From: Marinobacter profundi
GTDB taxonomy: Bacteria > Pseudomonadota > Gammaproteobacteria > Pseudomonadales > Oleiphilaceae
Length of the DNA stretch: 64,000 nucleotides
Reading direction: 5' to 3'
NCBI RefSeq assembly: GCF_002744715.1
Contig: NZ_KZ319368.1
Span: 310,001-374,000 of the forward strand
In this document: positions 48,701 through 59,642 of the stretch, one piece after another
How the letters are laid out: every line of letters begins with the position of its first letter
Numbering within the stretch: the stretch's first letter is position 1
Program-made: the position numbers and the translations under genes
Notes under the pieces: generated by a model
Databases searched by the model: none
The model's input: the letters and a program-made list of their open reading frames with translations, nothing else
What the model was told of the DNA's origin: nothing

Positions 48701-50005
48701 TCAGCGCTGGGGCTGACCGGCCTGCACAGCCTCTTCGTACTTCACTTGCTTCTCTGTTACCTTAGCCTGTGACAGCACGAAGTCCACAACGGCATCTTCC
48801 AGAACGGAAGATTCGATCTGGGCCTTCTGCTCCGGGTTGCTGTTGAAGTGGGCAACCACTTCTTCCGGCTGTTCATACGTAGAAGCGATCTCCTGGATCT
48901 TTTCCTCTACCTTGGCCGCATCGGCTTTCAGGTCGTTCTTCTTGACCACTTCCTGGAACAGCAGGCCAGTCTTCACGCGGCGCTTGGCCTGCTCTTCGAA
49001 GATTTCCTTGGGCAGCTGCTTGAAATCAACCTGGCCACCGAAACGCTGTACCGCGTCCTGGCGCAGACGGTCGATTTCCTGGTCAATCAGGGCAGTCGGG
49101 ATTTCCAGCTCGGTGTTGGCCAGCAGACCGTCAACCACGTCGTTCTTGACCTTGTTGGACAGCGCCTGCTTCAGCTCGCGCTCCATGTTCTTCTTCACTT
49201 CCTCACGGAAGGCGGCTTCGTCTTCGGCATCGATACCGAATTTCTTGAAGAACTCGGCATCCAGCTCAGGCAGCTGCGGCTCTTCAACGTCACTTACCTT
49301 GATCTCGAACTTGGCCGGCTTACCCTTCAGATCTTCGTTGTGGTAGTCCTCGGGGAAAGTCACCTCGATTTCAAGCTCTTCGCCAGCCTTGGCGCCAACG
49401 ATGCCTTTTTCAAAGCCCGGAATCATCTGACCGGAACCGAGGGTCAGCTTGTGACCTTCAGCCGCACCACCTTCAAACTCTTCACCATCGATGAAGCCCT
49501 TGAAGTCGATAGTCACAACGTCCTTGTTCTTGGACTTGCGCTTGACGGACTTCATGGTGGCCTGCTGGCGACGCAGGTTATCGATCATGGTGTCGATATC
49601 CTTGTCGGTCACTTCCGAAGCCAGCTTCTCGACTTCGATCTTGCTCAGGTCGCCCAGCTCGATTTCCGGCAACACTTCGAAGGTGGCCACGAACTCGAGG
49701 TCCTTGCCCTCTTCCATGGTCTTCGGCTCGAAACTCGGCCAGCCAGCCGGATTGACGTCCTGCTCCTGCAGTGCCTTGATGTAGTTATCACGCATAACCT
49801 CGCCAACCACTTCCTGGCGGATGCTGGCACCGAAACGACGCTTCACCACGCTCATGGGCACCTTGCCAGGACGGAAGCCGTTCAGACGCACGGTACGCGC
49901 GGTTTCCTGCAGGCGTTTCTGGACCGCCTGGTCGATTTCCTGGGCGGGCACACCAATCGTCATGCGACGCTCGATGTTGGAGGTCGTTTCAACAGACACT
50001 TGCAT
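48701..50005 (-). CDS. tig: Trigger factor
   Basis: Trigger factor is the ribosome-bound chaperone and prolyl isomerase that meets nascent chains. The 434-residue protein has the N-terminal ribosome-binding domain with the signature 'GFRPGKVPMSVVKRRFG', an FKBP-like isomerase domain (about 150-245, 'DVVTIDFKGFIDGEEFEGG') and a helical C-terminal chaperone domain. It is first in the tig-clpP-clpX-lon-hupB-ppiD block on the minus strand. Confidence 0.97.
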   Translation of the reverse strand: MQVSVETTSNIERRMTIGVPAQEIDQAVQKRLQETARTVRLNGFRPGKVPMSVVKRRFGASIRQEVVGEVMRDNYIKALQEQDVNPAGWPSFEPKTMEEGKDLEFVATFEVLPEIELGDLSKIEVEKLASEVTDKDIDTMIDNLRRQQATMKSVKRKSKNKDVVTIDFKGFIDGEEFEGGAAEGHKLTLGSGQMIPGFEKGIVGAKAGEELEIEVTFPEDYHNEDLKGKPAKFEIKVSDVEEPQLPELDAEFFKKFGIDAEDEAAFREEVKKNMERELKQALSNKVKNDVVDGLLANTELEIPTALIDQEIDRLRQDAVQRFGGQVDFKQLPKEIFEEQAKRRVKTGLLFQEVVKKNDLKADAAKVEEKIQEIASTYEQPEEVVAHFNSNPEQKAQIESSVLEDAVVDFVLSQAKVTEKQVKYEEAVQAGQPQR

Positions 50006-50219
50006 GGAAGATCCTCAAATTACAGGTTCGGTATGTGAATGAAAAATCTACAAAAAGCCTTGAAAGGAGATTCTGCCCCCAAAGGCCCGAAAATTAAAAG
50101 CCGGTAGTTTATCACGGTTTCCCCCGCCGAGAGAATCACCTGACCGGACGAGACGCGACCAACGGGCAAAGTAAACGGAACACGGGACAGTCAGGAGGAT
50201 AAAACCGGGAAGGGAAAGG

Positions 50220-50304
50220 TGGTGCGAAAGGAGAGACTCGAACTCTCACGGGTTACCCCACTGGAACCTAAATCCAGCGCGTCTACCAGTTCCGCCACTT
50301 TCGC
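50220..50304 (-). tRNA. tRNA-Leu (anticodon TAG)
   Basis: The minus strand folds into a type II tRNA with acceptor stem GCGAAAG/CTTTCGC, a long variable arm, the T loop TTCGAGT and an encoded CCA. The anticodon stem CTGGA/TCCAG encloses the loop TTTAGGT, giving anticodon TAG. It is the last tRNA of the four-gene operon. Confidence 0.95.
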
Positions 50305-50408
50305 ACATCAGCCACAAAATGTCCGACAACCTTTTGCTTCTGACTGCCTCGGCAGCCAGCGGTCATCATAGAATCCTGCAACAGCGGAAATCAACCGGGA
50401 AAGAAAAG

Positions 50409-50485
50409 TGGGGTGGACGAAGGGGCTCGAACCCTCGACCGCAGGAGTCACAATCCTGAGCTCTACCAACTGAGCTACGTCCACC
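50409..50485 (-). tRNA. tRNA-His (anticodon GTG)
   Basis: The minus strand shows acceptor stem GTGGACG/CGTCCAC, a G at position -1 opposite discriminator C73 as required for histidine identity, D-arm GCTCAGTTGGTAGAGC, and anticodon loop TTGTGAC. CCA is encoded. Confidence 0.96.
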
Positions 50486-50573
50486 ACATAGAGACGTACT
50501 TTCGTACTTCTGACAACTTTCGACAACTTTGCTGATTACGGTGGTGCGGGAACCTGTCTTACCGACGGCTGCA

Positions 50574-50650
<77 letters not shown>

Positions 50651-50683
50651 ATAACCTTTCGCCCACCTGAACATCCAGATTAA

Positions 50684-50760
50684 TGGTCGGGGTAGAGAGA
50701 TTCGAACTCCCGACATCCTGCTCCCAAAGCAGGCGCGCTACCAGACTGCGCTATACCCCG
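50684..50760 (-). tRNA. tRNA-Pro (anticodon TGG)
   Basis: The minus strand gives acceptor stem CGGGGTA/TACCCCG, anticodon stem CCTGC/GCAGG with loop TTTGGGA and an encoded CCA. It is the first tRNA after the operon promoter. Confidence 0.96.
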
Positions 50761-50790
50761 AATTCTGAACAACAAGTGCCTCAGCAAAGT

Positions 50791-50827
50791 TGGCGCGCAT
50801 ATTACCGGCGGCGACCGCGCCCGTCAA
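50791..50827 (-). promoter_or_regulatory. tRNA operon promoter with GC-rich discriminator
   Basis: On the minus strand -35 TTGACG (50827-50822) and -10 TAATAT (50804-50799) are 17 bases apart. The next bases are GCGCGCC, a GC-rich discriminator typical of stringently controlled stable-RNA promoters, with a likely start at A 50791, 31 bases before tRNA-Pro. Confidence 0.8.
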
Positions 50828-50929
50828 TAACAGATTACGGTTTTTGTCCTCGGGGCGGCTAATTGGAGTTAACACGGAACCGTGAGACAATGCCGACCTC
50901 TTTGATGCCCAACCGAAATAAGTGAAGAC

Positions 50930-51787
50930 ATGACCGCCAAACTGATCAACGGAAAAGAGATTGCAGCCCGGGTTCGCCAGCAGGTCGCCGCGGGTGTCGA
51001 GGCCCGTCGCCAGAAGGGCCTCAGAGCCCCCGGGCTTGCGGTGGTACTGGTAGGAAACGACCCTGCATCCCAGGTATATGTCGGCAACAAGCGCAAGGCG
51101 TGCGAGGAAGCCGGCATTGTCTCCCTGTCCTACGACCTGCCGCAGGACACCTCCCAGCAAGCGCTCGAAGCCCTGGTGGATGAACTGAACGCAAATCCGG
51201 ACGTTGACGGCATCCTGGTTCAGCTGCCGCTGCCCGCGCACCTCGATGCCGACCCCATCCTGGTCAAGATTCGCCCGGACAAGGACGTCGATGGCTTCCA
51301 CCCCTATAACATCGGCCGCCTGATGCAACGCAAACCCGCGCTGCGGCCGTGCACGCCCGCCGGAGTCATCACCCTGCTCGACAGCGTTGACACCCCCTAC
51401 AAGGGCCAGCACGCCGTCATCGTGGGCGCCTCCAACATTGTGGGCCGCCCGATGTCCATGGAACTGCTGCTCAAGGGCGCCACCACCACCGTGTGTCATC
51501 GCTTCACGCCGGATCTCGAGAAATTTGTCCGCGAAGCCGACATCCTGGTCGCCGCCGTTGGCAAACCCGGCCTGATCCGGGGCGAGTGGGTCAAACCCGG
51601 CGCCACGGTCATTGATGTGGGCATCAACCGGATGGCCGACGGCAAACTACGGGGCGACGTAGACTTTGAAGCAGCGGCAGAGCGCGCCGCCTTTATCACA
51701 CCGGTACCGGGCGGCGTCGGACCGATGACCATCGCCACCCTGCTCCAGAACACCCTGTACGCCGCGGACGTCCTGCACGCCGGCTAA
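50930..51787 (+). CDS. folD: FolD bifunctional methylenetetrahydrofolate dehydrogenase/cyclohydrolase
   Basis: FolD interconverts 5,10-methylene-, methenyl- and 10-formyl-tetrahydrofolate for purine, thymidylate and formyl-Met synthesis. The 285-residue protein has '[19 protein letters not shown]' with the conserved YxxxK tyrosine and lysine, '[13 protein letters not shown]', '[11 protein letters not shown]' and the NADP loop '[13 protein letters not shown]'. It is divergent from the tRNA operon and ends at a strong terminator shared with glcB. Confidence 0.97.
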   Translation: MTAKLINGKEIAARVRQQVAAGVEARRQKGLRAPGLAVVLVGNDPASQVYVGNKRKACEEAGIVSLSYDLPQDTSQQALEALVDELNANPDVDGILVQLPLPAHLDADPILVKIRPDKDVDGFHPYNIGRLMQRKPALRPCTPAGVITLLDSVDTPYKGQHAVIVGASNIVGRPMSMELLLKGATTTVCHRFTPDLEKFVREADILVAAVGKPGLIRGEWVKPGATVIDVGINRMADGKLRGDVDFEAAAERAAFITPVPGGVGPMTIATLLQNTLYAADVLHAG

Positions 51788-51833
51788 CGCCCCGCGCGGA
51801 CGGCCACCGCCATCGCAGGCGTGCCGTAACAAC

Positions 51834-51863
51834 AAAAAACCCCGCTCGCGAGCGGGGTTTTTT
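51834..51863. terminator. Bidirectional terminator between folD and glcB
   Basis: A perfect 30-base palindrome: AAAAAACCCCGCTCG followed directly by its complement CGAGCGGGGTTTTTT. It serves folD on the plus strand and glcB on the minus strand. Confidence 0.95.
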
Positions 51864-51878
51864 ATGCACTTCCGGCGC

Positions 51879-54059
51879 TTACTGGCCGTACTTGGCCTTC
51901 GCCTTCTGACGGTAGGCATGCAGCAGCGGCTCGGTGTAGCCGTTGGGCTGCTCACAACCCTTCAGAACCAGATCCAGGGCCGCCTGGAAGGCAACACTGT
52001 CATCAAAGTTCGGCGCCATGTTGCGGTACGCGGCATCACCGGCGTTCTGCTTGTCCACCACGGCGGCCATCCGCTCCATGGTTTCACGCACCTGGGCCTC
52101 AGTGCAGATGCCGTGACGCAGCCAGTTGGCCAGCAACTGGGAGGAAATCCGCAGGGTCGCCCGGTCTTCCATCAGGCCGATATCATTGATATCCGGTACC
52201 TTGGAGCAGCCCACACCCTGGTCAATCCAGCGGACCACGTAGCCGAGAATACCCTGGGCATTGTTGTCCAGCTCTTCCTGGATATCGGTGGCGGTCAGCG
52301 CGGAGGGATCCGCCATCACCGGAACCGTCAGGATGTCATCCAGGCTCGCCCGCGCGCGGCTTTCCAGCTGCTGCTGGATTTCCGCCACATTGACCTGGTG
52401 ATAATGGGTCGCGTGGAGCGTTGCGGCCGTCGGTGACGGAACCCAGGCGGTATTCGCCCCGGCCTTCGGATGGCCGATCTTCTGCTCCAGCATGCCTGCC
52501 ATCAGGTCAGGCATTGCCCACATACCCTTACCAATCTGGGCAACGCCGCGGAAACCGGTCTCCAGACCGATATCCACGTTCCAGTTCTCATACGCCTGGA
52601 TCCAGGCGGCCTGCTTCATCGCACCCTTGCGAATGAACGGACCAAACTCCATAGAGGTGTGGATCTCGTCTCCGGTGCGGTCGAGGAAGCCGGTATTGAT
52701 GAACACCGCACGGTCCTTCGCTGCGTGGATACACGCTTTCAGGTTAACGGTGGTGCGACGCTCCTCGTCCATGATGCCGACTTTCAGAGTAAAGCGCGGC
52801 AGACCCAGCAGATCTTCAACCCGGTTGAAGAACTCGTTGGTGAAGGCGACTTCTTCCGGGCCATGCATCTTTGGCTTGACGATATAAACAGAGCCGGTGG
52901 TGCTGTTCTGGACCTTGCTGTTGCCTTTCAGGTCGTGGATGGCAATCAGTGACGTCATCACCCCATCCATCAGGCCTTCCGGAATCTCACTGCCGTCGTT
53001 CAGCAGGATGGCCGGGTTGGTCATCAGGTGACCCACGTTACGCACGAACATCAGGCTGCGGCCCTTCAGTACGACTTCGCCACCATCGGGAGCCGTGTAA
53101 GAGCGATCAGCGTGCATCTTGCGCGTAATCATCTGGCCACCCTTCTCGAAGGATTCTTCCAGATTGCCCTGCATCAGGCCCAGCCAGTTGCGGTAAGCCA
53201 GCGCCTTGTCGTCCGCGTCAACCGCGGCAACCGAGTCTTCACAGTCCATGATGGTGGTCAGCGCGGACTCCATCAGCACGTCCTTGACGTTGGCACCATC
53301 GTCCTTGCCGATCGGATGGCCGGCATCGATCTGGATTTCGAAGTGCATGCCGTTCTTGACCAGCAGGATACCGGCAGGCGCGTCCGCGGCACCGGTATAA
53401 CCCACAAAGCCGGCTTCGTCTTTCAGGCCAGTGGTTTCACCATTCTGCAGTTTGACGACCAGCTTGCCACCTTCAACCAGGTAGCGGGCCGCATCCTTGT
53501 GACTGCCGGAGGCCAACGGAGCGGAGTTGTCCAGCAGGTTGCGGGCGAACTCGATGACCCTGGCACCGCGAACCGGGTTGTAGCCCGGCCCCTTCTGGGC
53601 ACCACCCTCTTCGGAAATGGCATCAGTGCCGTAGAGCGCGTCGTACAGGCTTCCCCAGCGCGCATTGGCAGCGTTCAGCGCAAAACGGGCATTCATGATC
53701 GGCACGACCAGCTGGGGGCCGGCCATGGTCGCGATTTCCGGATCCACATTGGAGGTGGAGATCTTGAACTCGCCGGGCTCCTGCACCAGGTAACCGATAT
53801 CTGTCAGGAACGACTTGTACTCGTTCATGTCCAGCGGCTGGCCCTTGTGGTCACGGTACCAGCTATCCATCTTCTCCTGGATCGCATCGCGCTTGGCGAG
53901 CAGCTCCTTGTTGCGAGGTGCCAGCTCGTGGATGACCTTGTCAAATTCCGCCCAGAATTTGTCGGCATCAATGCCGGTTCCCGGAATGGCTTCATTGTTT
54001 ACGAAATCAAACAGATTCTTTGCGACCTGAAGGCCGCCGACTTGTACGCGTTCTGTCAT
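51879..54059 (-). CDS. glcB: Malate synthase G
   Basis: GlcB condenses glyoxylate with acetyl-CoA to malate in the glyoxylate shunt and glycolate pathway. The 726-residue length is that of the monomeric G isoform. Motifs include '[17 protein letters not shown]' with the catalytic acidic residues, '[13 protein letters not shown]', '[19 protein letters not shown]' and the C-terminal '[14 protein letters not shown]'. No isocitrate lyase gene is adjacent. GAGG lies about 9 bases before the ATG. The shunt points to growth on acetate, fatty acids or alkanes. Confidence 0.97.
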   Translation of the reverse strand: MTERVQVGGLQVAKNLFDFVNNEAIPGTGIDADKFWAEFDKVIHELAPRNKELLAKRDAIQEKMDSWYRDHKGQPLDMNEYKSFLTDIGYLVQEPGEFKISTSNVDPEIATMAGPQLVVPIMNARFALNAANARWGSLYDALYGTDAISEEGGAQKGPGYNPVRGARVIEFARNLLDNSAPLASGSHKDAARYLVEGGKLVVKLQNGETTGLKDEAGFVGYTGAADAPAGILLVKNGMHFEIQIDAGHPIGKDDGANVKDVLMESALTTIMDCEDSVAAVDADDKALAYRNWLGLMQGNLEESFEKGGQMITRKMHADRSYTAPDGGEVVLKGRSLMFVRNVGHLMTNPAILLNDGSEIPEGLMDGVMTSLIAIHDLKGNSKVQNSTTGSVYIVKPKMHGPEEVAFTNEFFNRVEDLLGLPRFTLKVGIMDEERRTTVNLKACIHAAKDRAVFINTGFLDRTGDEIHTSMEFGPFIRKGAMKQAAWIQAYENWNVDIGLETGFRGVAQIGKGMWAMPDLMAGMLEQKIGHPKAGANTAWVPSPTAATLHATHYHQVNVAEIQQQLESRARASLDDILTVPVMADPSALTATDIQEELDNNAQGILGYVVRWIDQGVGCSKVPDINDIGLMEDRATLRISSQLLANWLRHGICTEAQVRETMERMAAVVDKQNAGDAAYRNMAPNFDDSVAFQAALDLVLKGCEQPNGYTEPLLHAYRQKAKAKYGQ

Positions 54060-54241
54060 CGTTGTTTGCCTCAGTGGATTATCAACCCCTGCTCTCCGGC
54101 GGTTTGCGGCCAGTCAACAGGCCGCAGCCGGGAGTCGTTATAATTCGAGCGCGCTAGTTTACGGGAAATTGCTTATAAGGTCATTCCCCAACAAACAACA
54201 CGCCTTTAGTCGGAGTGCCCGGAGAGGGGCACGCCATGCGC

Positions 54242-55624
54242 CTAGCCCCGGCGCCACGTGGTCCCTTCACGCGAATCATCCAGAATGATCCCTTTTGCCG
54301 CCAGCTCGTCGCGGATGCGGTCACCCTCGGCGAAATCCCGATTCTTGCGCGCCTCCGCCCGGGCCTGAATCAACGCCTCGATGTCTTCTGCGGTCAGCTC
54401 GCCGCCGGTGTCCGCCTGAAAGTAGGCTTCGGGGTCCTGCTGCAACAGGCCCAGAACCTTGCCAAGCCGCACCAGGACCGCCGCACTTTCCCGCGCCTCG
54501 GCATCCCGGCCGTCACGGCGATGCTGGTTGATCTCGTTTGCCACCGCATGCAACACGGCGATTGCCCCCGCAGTGTTGAAGTCGTCGTCCATCGCATCGG
54601 CAAAGCGCCGGTCGTAGTCGGTTTCCGCCACGTTCTTCGCCGGCACCAGGCCCCGCAAGGCGTGGTAGAGCCGGGTCAGGGTGCGACCAGCCTCTACCAG
54701 GTTATCCTCGGAATAATCCACCTGGCTGCGGTAATGGCTGGATACCAGGAAATAGCGCACCACTTCGGCCGGATAATTCTCCAGAATTTCCCGAATGGTG
54801 AAGAAGTTGCCCAGGGACTTGGACATCTTTTCCTTGTTGACCCGAATGGCACCGGCATGCATCCAGACATTGACGAACTTGTGTCCGGTGGCACACTCGG
54901 ACTGGGCGATCTCGTTCTCATGGTGCGGGAACAGCAGGTCCGGCCCGCCGCCATGGATATCAAAGGTATCGCCAAGGCAACGGGTGGACATGGCTGAACA
55001 CTCGATGTGCCAGCCCGGACGCCCCTCACCCCAGGGCGATGGCCAGCTCACCTCACCCGGTTTGGCAGCTTTCCAGAGTGCAAAATCGGCCGGGCTGCGC
55101 TTGGCTTCCTGAACATCGACACGGGCACCGGCCACCAGGTCTTCCAGCTTCTTTTTGCTGAGCTTGCCGTAATCCGCAAAGGAATCCACTGCAAAATAGA
55201 CATCACCATTGTCGGCGGCATAGGCGTGCCCACCGGAAATCAGCCGGCGGATCATCGCGATGATCTCATCGATGTACGCGGTTGCACGCGGCTCCTCATT
55301 GGGCGAAAGCACCCCGAGGCGAGCCTCGTCCTCGTGCATGGCCTGGATCATGCGACCGGTCAGATCGGTATAGACCTCGCCGTTCTCGTCAGCGCGGCGC
55401 AGAATCTTGTCGTCGATATCGGTGATATTGCGCACGTAGTGCACATCGTAACCGCAATGCCGCAGATAGCGGGTGATCACATCAAAGGCCACCAGCACCC
55501 GGGCATGGCCCAGGTGACAGTAGTCATACACCGTCATGCCGCACACGTACATGCGCACTTTGCCCGGCTCGATGGGTTTGAACTCTTCCTTTTGCTGGCT
55601 GAGAGTGTTGTAGATTCTGATCAC
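54242..55624 (-). CDS. cysS: Cysteinyl-tRNA synthetase
   Basis: CysS charges tRNA-Cys. The 460-residue class I synthetase has zinc ligands starting with the cysteine in '[18 protein letters not shown]', the HLGH form of the HIGH motif, '[19 protein letters not shown]' and the KMSKS loop '[12 protein letters not shown]'. The start is a GTG at 55624. It is 63 bases downstream of glnS on the same strand, so the two synthetase genes may be cotranscribed. Confidence 0.97.
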   Translation of the reverse strand: MIRIYNTLSQQKEEFKPIEPGKVRMYVCGMTVYDYCHLGHARVLVAFDVITRYLRHCGYDVHYVRNITDIDDKILRRADENGEVYTDLTGRMIQAMHEDEARLGVLSPNEEPRATAYIDEIIAMIRRLISGGHAYAADNGDVYFAVDSFADYGKLSKKKLEDLVAGARVDVQEAKRSPADFALWKAAKPGEVSWPSPWGEGRPGWHIECSAMSTRCLGDTFDIHGGGPDLLFPHHENEIAQSECATGHKFVNVWMHAGAIRVNKEKMSKSLGNFFTIREILENYPAEVVRYFLVSSHYRSQVDYSEDNLVEAGRTLTRLYHALRGLVPAKNVAETDYDRRFADAMDDDFNTAGAIAVLHAVANEINQHRRDGRDAEARESAAVLVRLGKVLGLLQQDPEAYFQADTGGELTAEDIEALIQARAEARKNRDFAEGDRIRDELAAKGIILDDSREGTTWRRG

Positions 55625-55687
55625 GCTGCGCTCGTTTGCCTGTGGGTTAACTGAAACGGCTAACTGAAAAGGGTTAGCAGAAAAAAT

Positions 55688-57367
55688 TCAGCCGTTGCCC
55701 CCGGTCCAGGAGTCCCGGAGGGTGACGGTACGATTGAACACCGGGTGACCGGCGGCGTCAGACTGGCCCTGGTCACAGAAGAAGTAACCTTCCCGCTCGA
55801 ACTGGTACGGCAGGTCGGTACGCGGCTGCGCCAGGCTCTTCTCCACCCGGGCACCTTCCAGGCGCACCAGGGAATCCGGGTTCAGGTGATCGATGAAATC
55901 ACCTTCCTTGTCGCTGTCCGGGGACTCATGGTTGAACAGCCGGTCATACAGGTTGATATCCGCTTCTACGCTGTCGACCGCGGACACCCAGTGAATCACG
56001 CCATTCGCCTTGTAACCCTCCGGGTTGACACCCAGGGTCCGGGGATCGTATTCACACCGCAGCTCAACGATCTCGCCACTCTCATCACGAACAACTTCGC
56101 GACAGGTCATCACGTAGCCGCCACGCAGACGCACAGCCTGCGCCGGCGCCAGCCGCTTCCACTTGCGGGGAGGTTCTTCCACGAAGTCCTCGCGGTCGAT
56201 GTACAGCACCTGGCTCCAGGTCACTTCGCGCTCGCCCATTTCCGGGTTCTGCGGATGAACCGGCAACGTGAGGGTTTCAGTCTGGTCCGCCGGATAGTTG
56301 GTCAGTGTCACACGCAGCGGACGCATCACACACATGGCACGCGGCGCACGCACGTTGAGGTCTTCGCGTATGGCGTGTTCCAGCATGCCCACGTCCACGG
56401 TACCACCGGCCTTGTTAACGCCGATCATGTCGCAGAAGTTGCGGATGGACTCGGGGGTGTAGCCGCGATGCCGCATGCCGGAAATTGTCGGCATCCGCGG
56501 ATCATTCCAGCCGTCCACGTAGCCCTCGTCTACCAGGCGCTTGAGTTTGCGCTTGGACGTGATGGTGTAGTTCAGGTTCAACCGGGCGAATTCGATCTGG
56601 CGCGGGTGGCAGGGTGCCGAGATGTTGTCCAGCACCCAGTCGTACAACGGCCGGTGATCCTCGAACTCCAGGGTGCACAGGGAGTGGGTAATCCCCTCCA
56701 TGGCATCGGAAATCGGGTGGGTGAAATCGTACATCGGGTAGATGCACCATTTGTCACCGGTCTGATGGTGCTCGGCATAGCGGATGCGATACAGAATCGG
56801 ATCCCGCAGGTTGATATTGGGAGACGCCATATCAATTTTCGCCCGCAGCACCAGCTCGCCGTTCTGGTATTTGCCATCACGCATATCGCGAAACAGCTGC
56901 AGGTTCTCTTCCACCGGACGATCCCGGTATGGGCTGTTCCGACCCGGGGCTTTCAGCGAGCCACGGTACTCCGCCATCTGGTCGGCGGTCAGGGCACACA
57001 CGTAAGCCTTGCCCTTCTCGATCAGCTCCACGGCAAAGTCATAAATGGCATCGAAATAGTCGGAGGCGTAGCGCACCTCGTCAGCCCACTCGTAGCCCAG
57101 CCACTCGACGTCCTGCTTGATTGCGTCGATATACTCCTGGGATTCCTTCTCCGGGTTGGTGTCATCAAACCGCAGGTTGCACTCGCCGCCGAAGGTCCGG
57201 GCAATGCCGAAGTTGAGGCAGATCGACTTGGCGTGGCCGACGTGCAGGTAACCGTTAGGCTCCGGCGGAAAACGGGTCACCACCTTGCCGGTGTGCTCAC
57301 CCTTGGCGATGGCGTCTTCGATCAGGCTCTGGATAAAGTTATGGGCTTTCTTCGACTCGGCGCTCAT
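55688..57367 (-). CDS. glnS: Glutaminyl-tRNA synthetase
   Basis: GlnS charges tRNA-Gln directly. The 559-residue class I synthetase has the HIGH motif in '[20 protein letters not shown]', '[10 protein letters not shown]' and the KMSKS-equivalent '[15 protein letters not shown]', then the beta-barrel anticodon-binding domain. I start at the ATG at 57367 ([11 protein letters not shown]), matching the family. The frame stays open to 57955 only because it lies antisense to ppiB. A consensus -10 lies 37 bases upstream. Confidence 0.97.
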   Translation of the reverse strand: MSAESKKAHNFIQSLIEDAIAKGEHTGKVVTRFPPEPNGYLHVGHAKSICLNFGIARTFGGECNLRFDDTNPEKESQEYIDAIKQDVEWLGYEWADEVRYASDYFDAIYDFAVELIEKGKAYVCALTADQMAEYRGSLKAPGRNSPYRDRPVEENLQLFRDMRDGKYQNGELVLRAKIDMASPNINLRDPILYRIRYAEHHQTGDKWCIYPMYDFTHPISDAMEGITHSLCTLEFEDHRPLYDWVLDNISAPCHPRQIEFARLNLNYTITSKRKLKRLVDEGYVDGWNDPRMPTISGMRHRGYTPESIRNFCDMIGVNKAGGTVDVGMLEHAIREDLNVRAPRAMCVMRPLRVTLTNYPADQTETLTLPVHPQNPEMGEREVTWSQVLYIDREDFVEEPPRKWKRLAPAQAVRLRGGYVMTCREVVRDESGEIVELRCEYDPRTLGVNPEGYKANGVIHWVSAVDSVEADINLYDRLFNHESPDSDKEGDFIDHLNPDSLVRLEGARVEKSLAQPRTDLPYQFEREGYFFCDQGQSDAAGHPVFNRTVTLRDSWTGGNG

Positions 57368-57403
57368 ACAGTCTCTTAAAAGGGAGTGAATCTGAAACCG
57401 CCT

Positions 57404-57409
57404 ATTATA
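57404..57409 (-). promoter_or_regulatory. glnS -10 element
   Basis: On the minus strand a consensus TATAAT lies 37 bases before the glnS ATG. The best -35 at 17 bases (TGAGTC) is poor. On the plus strand TACAAT at 57455-57460 may be the -10 for ppiB. Confidence 0.5.
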
Positions 57410-57514
57410 CTCACAAATCTTTGCCGGACTCATGCACAGCGGGAAACTCTTCAGTACAATAGCGCTGTTTTCAACTCTGTTTTTGCACCCAAACTCTTCT
57501 GACAGGTAAACCGA

Positions 57515-58024
57515 ATGATTCTGCTGAAAACCAATCACGGCGACATCAAGATTGAGCTGGACTACGACAAGGCGCCGGAAACCGCCAAAAACTTCGAACA
57601 GTACGTCCGTGACGGCTTCTTCGACGGCCTGATCTTTCACCGTGTGATCAGCAACTTCATGATCCAGGGCGGCGGCTTCGAGCCGGGCATGCAGCCCCGC
57701 AAAACCCGCGAGCCGATCAAGAACGAAGCCGATAACGGCCTCAGCAACATGCGCGGCACTGTTGCCATGGCCCGCACCATGGACCCGCACTCTGCCACTG
57801 CACAGTTCTTCATCAACGTCGAGGACAACGGATTTCTCGATCACTCCGCCAAGAATACCGAGGGCTGGGGTTACTGTGTTTTCGGCAAGGTAGTGGACGG
57901 CATGGACACGGTTAACAGCATTCGCGCCGTACGCACGACCATGCGCGCCGGCCATCAGGACGTTCCGGCTGACGACGTCATCATCGAGAAAGCGGAAGTG
58001 GTTGAGGATGGAGGCGCAGCGTGA
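57515..58024 (+). CDS. ppiB: Cytoplasmic peptidyl-prolyl isomerase, cyclophilin type
   Basis: PpiB speeds cis-trans isomerisation of proline peptide bonds in the cytoplasm. The 169-residue cyclophilin has no signal peptide and shows '[19 protein letters not shown]' with the catalytic arginine, '[20 protein letters not shown]' and '[13 protein letters not shown]'. Its stop overlaps the GTG start of lpxH by four bases, so the pair is coupled. Confidence 0.96.
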   Translation: MILLKTNHGDIKIELDYDKAPETAKNFEQYVRDGFFDGLIFHRVISNFMIQGGGFEPGMQPRKTREPIKNEADNGLSNMRGTVAMARTMDPHSATAQFFINVEDNGFLDHSAKNTEGWGYCVFGKVVDGMDTVNSIRAVRTTMRAGHQDVPADDVIIEKAEVVEDGGAA

Positions 58025-58749
58025 CCACGCTGTTCATCTCCGACCTGCACCTCGAGGAATCGCGTCCCGACATCACCCGGGCCTTGCTGACATTCCTCAA
58101 GGAGCGGGCGACGGGGGTCGACGCGCTCTACATCCTCGGTGACTTCTTTGAAGCCTGGATCGGAGACGACGAACGCACCCCTCTGCAGGAGGACGTTGCC
58201 AGCGCCCTGAAAGCCCTGAGCGACAGCGGGACAGCCGTGTACCTGATGCACGGCAACCGGGATTTCCTGATCGGAGAGGATTTCTGCAGTCGCGCCGGCG
58301 CCACCTTACTGGACGACCCGACCGTTGTGGATCTCTACGGTACTCCCACCCTGCTGATGCACGGTGACAGCCTGTGTACCGCAGACGTGGAATACCAGAA
58401 GTTCCGTGCCAACATGCGCAATCCCCAGTGGCAGCAGATGATCCTGCAACGCTCGCTGGCGGACCGCCAGCAGATGGCCCGCCAGTTGCGGGAAATCAGC
58501 ATGGCGAAGAACCAGGGTAAGGCGGAGTCGATCATGGACGTCACCCCGGAAGAGGTGGTGAAGGCACTGGAGGCGCACGGCGTACAGCGTCTTATCCATG
58601 GCCACACGCATCGTCCGGCGATCCACGAACTCGAGGCCAACGGCGAGCCGGCCCGGCGCATCGTCCTGGGGGACTGGGACACCCATGTCTGGTGGCTGGA
58701 AGTGGCACCGGGCAAGACTCCGGATCTGAGCAAACTCGCCCTGGACTGA
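58021..58749 (+). CDS. lpxH: UDP-2,3-diacylglucosamine pyrophosphatase LpxH
   Basis: LpxH hydrolyses UDP-2,3-diacylglucosamine to lipid X in lipid A synthesis, at the cytoplasmic face of the inner membrane. The 242-residue calcineurin-like enzyme shows the metal motifs '[12 protein letters not shown]', '[15 protein letters not shown]', '[11 protein letters not shown]' and '[12 protein letters not shown]', so the two-manganese site is intact. The start is a GTG at 58021 overlapping ppiB, a conserved pairing in this group. Confidence 0.96.
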   Translation: MTTLFISDLHLEESRPDITRALLTFLKERATGVDALYILGDFFEAWIGDDERTPLQEDVASALKALSDSGTAVYLMHGNRDFLIGEDFCSRAGATLLDDPTVVDLYGTPTLLMHGDSLCTADVEYQKFRANMRNPQWQQMILQRSLADRQQMARQLREISMAKNQGKAESIMDVTPEEVVKALEAHGVQRLIHGHTHRPAIHELEANGEPARRIVLGDWDTHVWWLEVAPGKTPDLSKLALD

Positions 58750-58766
58750 TCCGGGGCGCACTCGGA

Positions 58767-59642
58767 TCAGGCCGGTGGCTGACTGCTCCCGGCCAGAGTC
58801 CGCGGCGGCTCACGGTAGGTCTCCAACCGCTTGAGCCAGCCCGGCAACCAGCGTTCCCGCTCAATCGGATTGGCGGCATTTTCCGCCCGCCGGGTCAGCA
58901 CCTCAGCGGCGGCCGCGCGGAACCGTGCCAGCGCCGGCAACTGGTCGTCAGCGGACATCGCCAGCAGCACCTGTAACAATCCCCAGCCTTCACCATTGTA
59001 GCGCTCGGTCGCCGCCAGGCCCTCGCCCTTGAAATTGACATAGTCCATCAGGGCATACACGCCTCCCGGGGTGGCACTGAGAGCCTGCAGACGGCTGCCC
59101 AGCGCAGCCCTTTCGGCTTGCGGCGCCGCGTCAATGATCTGCCGGAGCGAATCTGCCGCCCTGCGATAGATGAATTCCGCCTGGAGCCCCCGGGTTTGCT
59201 CGAGAAACCGCCGCAGTTCCTCGACTTCTGTCGAGCCCTCTGCCAGCAGAAAAGCGGCCTTATCCGGCCAGGGCGCCGCAAATGGTCTCAGGGTACGCAG
59301 CCAGGCCGGCACGTCGGCACCGCGCTCAATCAGGAAGGCCATCAGGGAAGGAAAGCTCTCAACAAAGCGCCCCTGCACATCCTGCGGATACCAGATGAAA
59401 TGCCCGATGCCCAGCGACGGAAAGGCCTCGCCGTCGTTCCAGTGCACCAGGCAGTGCCGCCGTCCGGAACATTCGTTGTTGAAAACCTGTTCACCAACCC
59501 AGTCCAGTTCGGCCGACGTCAGGGTCAGCTGCGGCTCAGGTCGCGCACCCGGTTGTGAATCCGCGGCCACCCCTGGACGGGCGGAGTCGTCACAGCCGGT
59601 CAGCGCCAGCAGAACAAAAACCAGCAGTGCCAGGAACCTCAA
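58767..59642 (-). CDS. Lipoprotein with lysozyme-like (GH24-type) active-site pattern
   Basis: A 291-residue predicted lipoprotein of unassigned family. The lipobox is L-T-G-C17 with aspartates at +2 and +3, an inner-membrane retention signal by E. coli rules. The sequence from residue 57 shows E57 in 'NNEC', D70 and S76 in 'WNDGEAFPSLGIGH'. The D-x5-S-L-G-I-G-H spacing equals D-x5-T-I-G-I-G-H of phage T4 lysozyme; E57 to D70 is four residues longer and holds C58 and C64. I chose the TTG at 59642: it overlaps the upstream stop as TTGA and has GGGAGG 9 bases before it. The lysozyme role is inference. Confidence 0.6.
   Translation of the reverse strand: MRFLALLVFVLLALTGCDDSARPGVAADSQPGARPEPQLTLTSAELDWVGEQVFNNECSGRRHCLVHWNDGEAFPSLGIGHFIWYPQDVQGRFVESFPSLMAFLIERGADVPAWLRTLRPFAAPWPDKAAFLLAEGSTEVEELRRFLEQTRGLQAEFIYRRAADSLRQIIDAAPQAERAALGSRLQALSATPGGVYALMDYVNFKGEGLAATERYNGEGWGLLQVLLAMSADDQLPALARFRAAAAEVLTRRAENAANPIERERWLPGWLKRLETYREPPRTLAGSSQPPA

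Noticed and set aside
50006..50219. A terminator or small RNA after tRNA-Leu
   Set aside because: No stem with a T tract was found in this 214-base gap and no conserved feature stood out; the end of the tRNA operon remains undefined.
55745..57379. A 544-codon open frame on the plus strand
   Set aside because: It is antisense to glnS with no motif or ribosome-binding site.
57368..57955. N-terminal extension of glnS by about 196 residues
   Set aside because: The added part is antisense to ppiB, contains the glnS promoter region, and is absent from the GlnS family.
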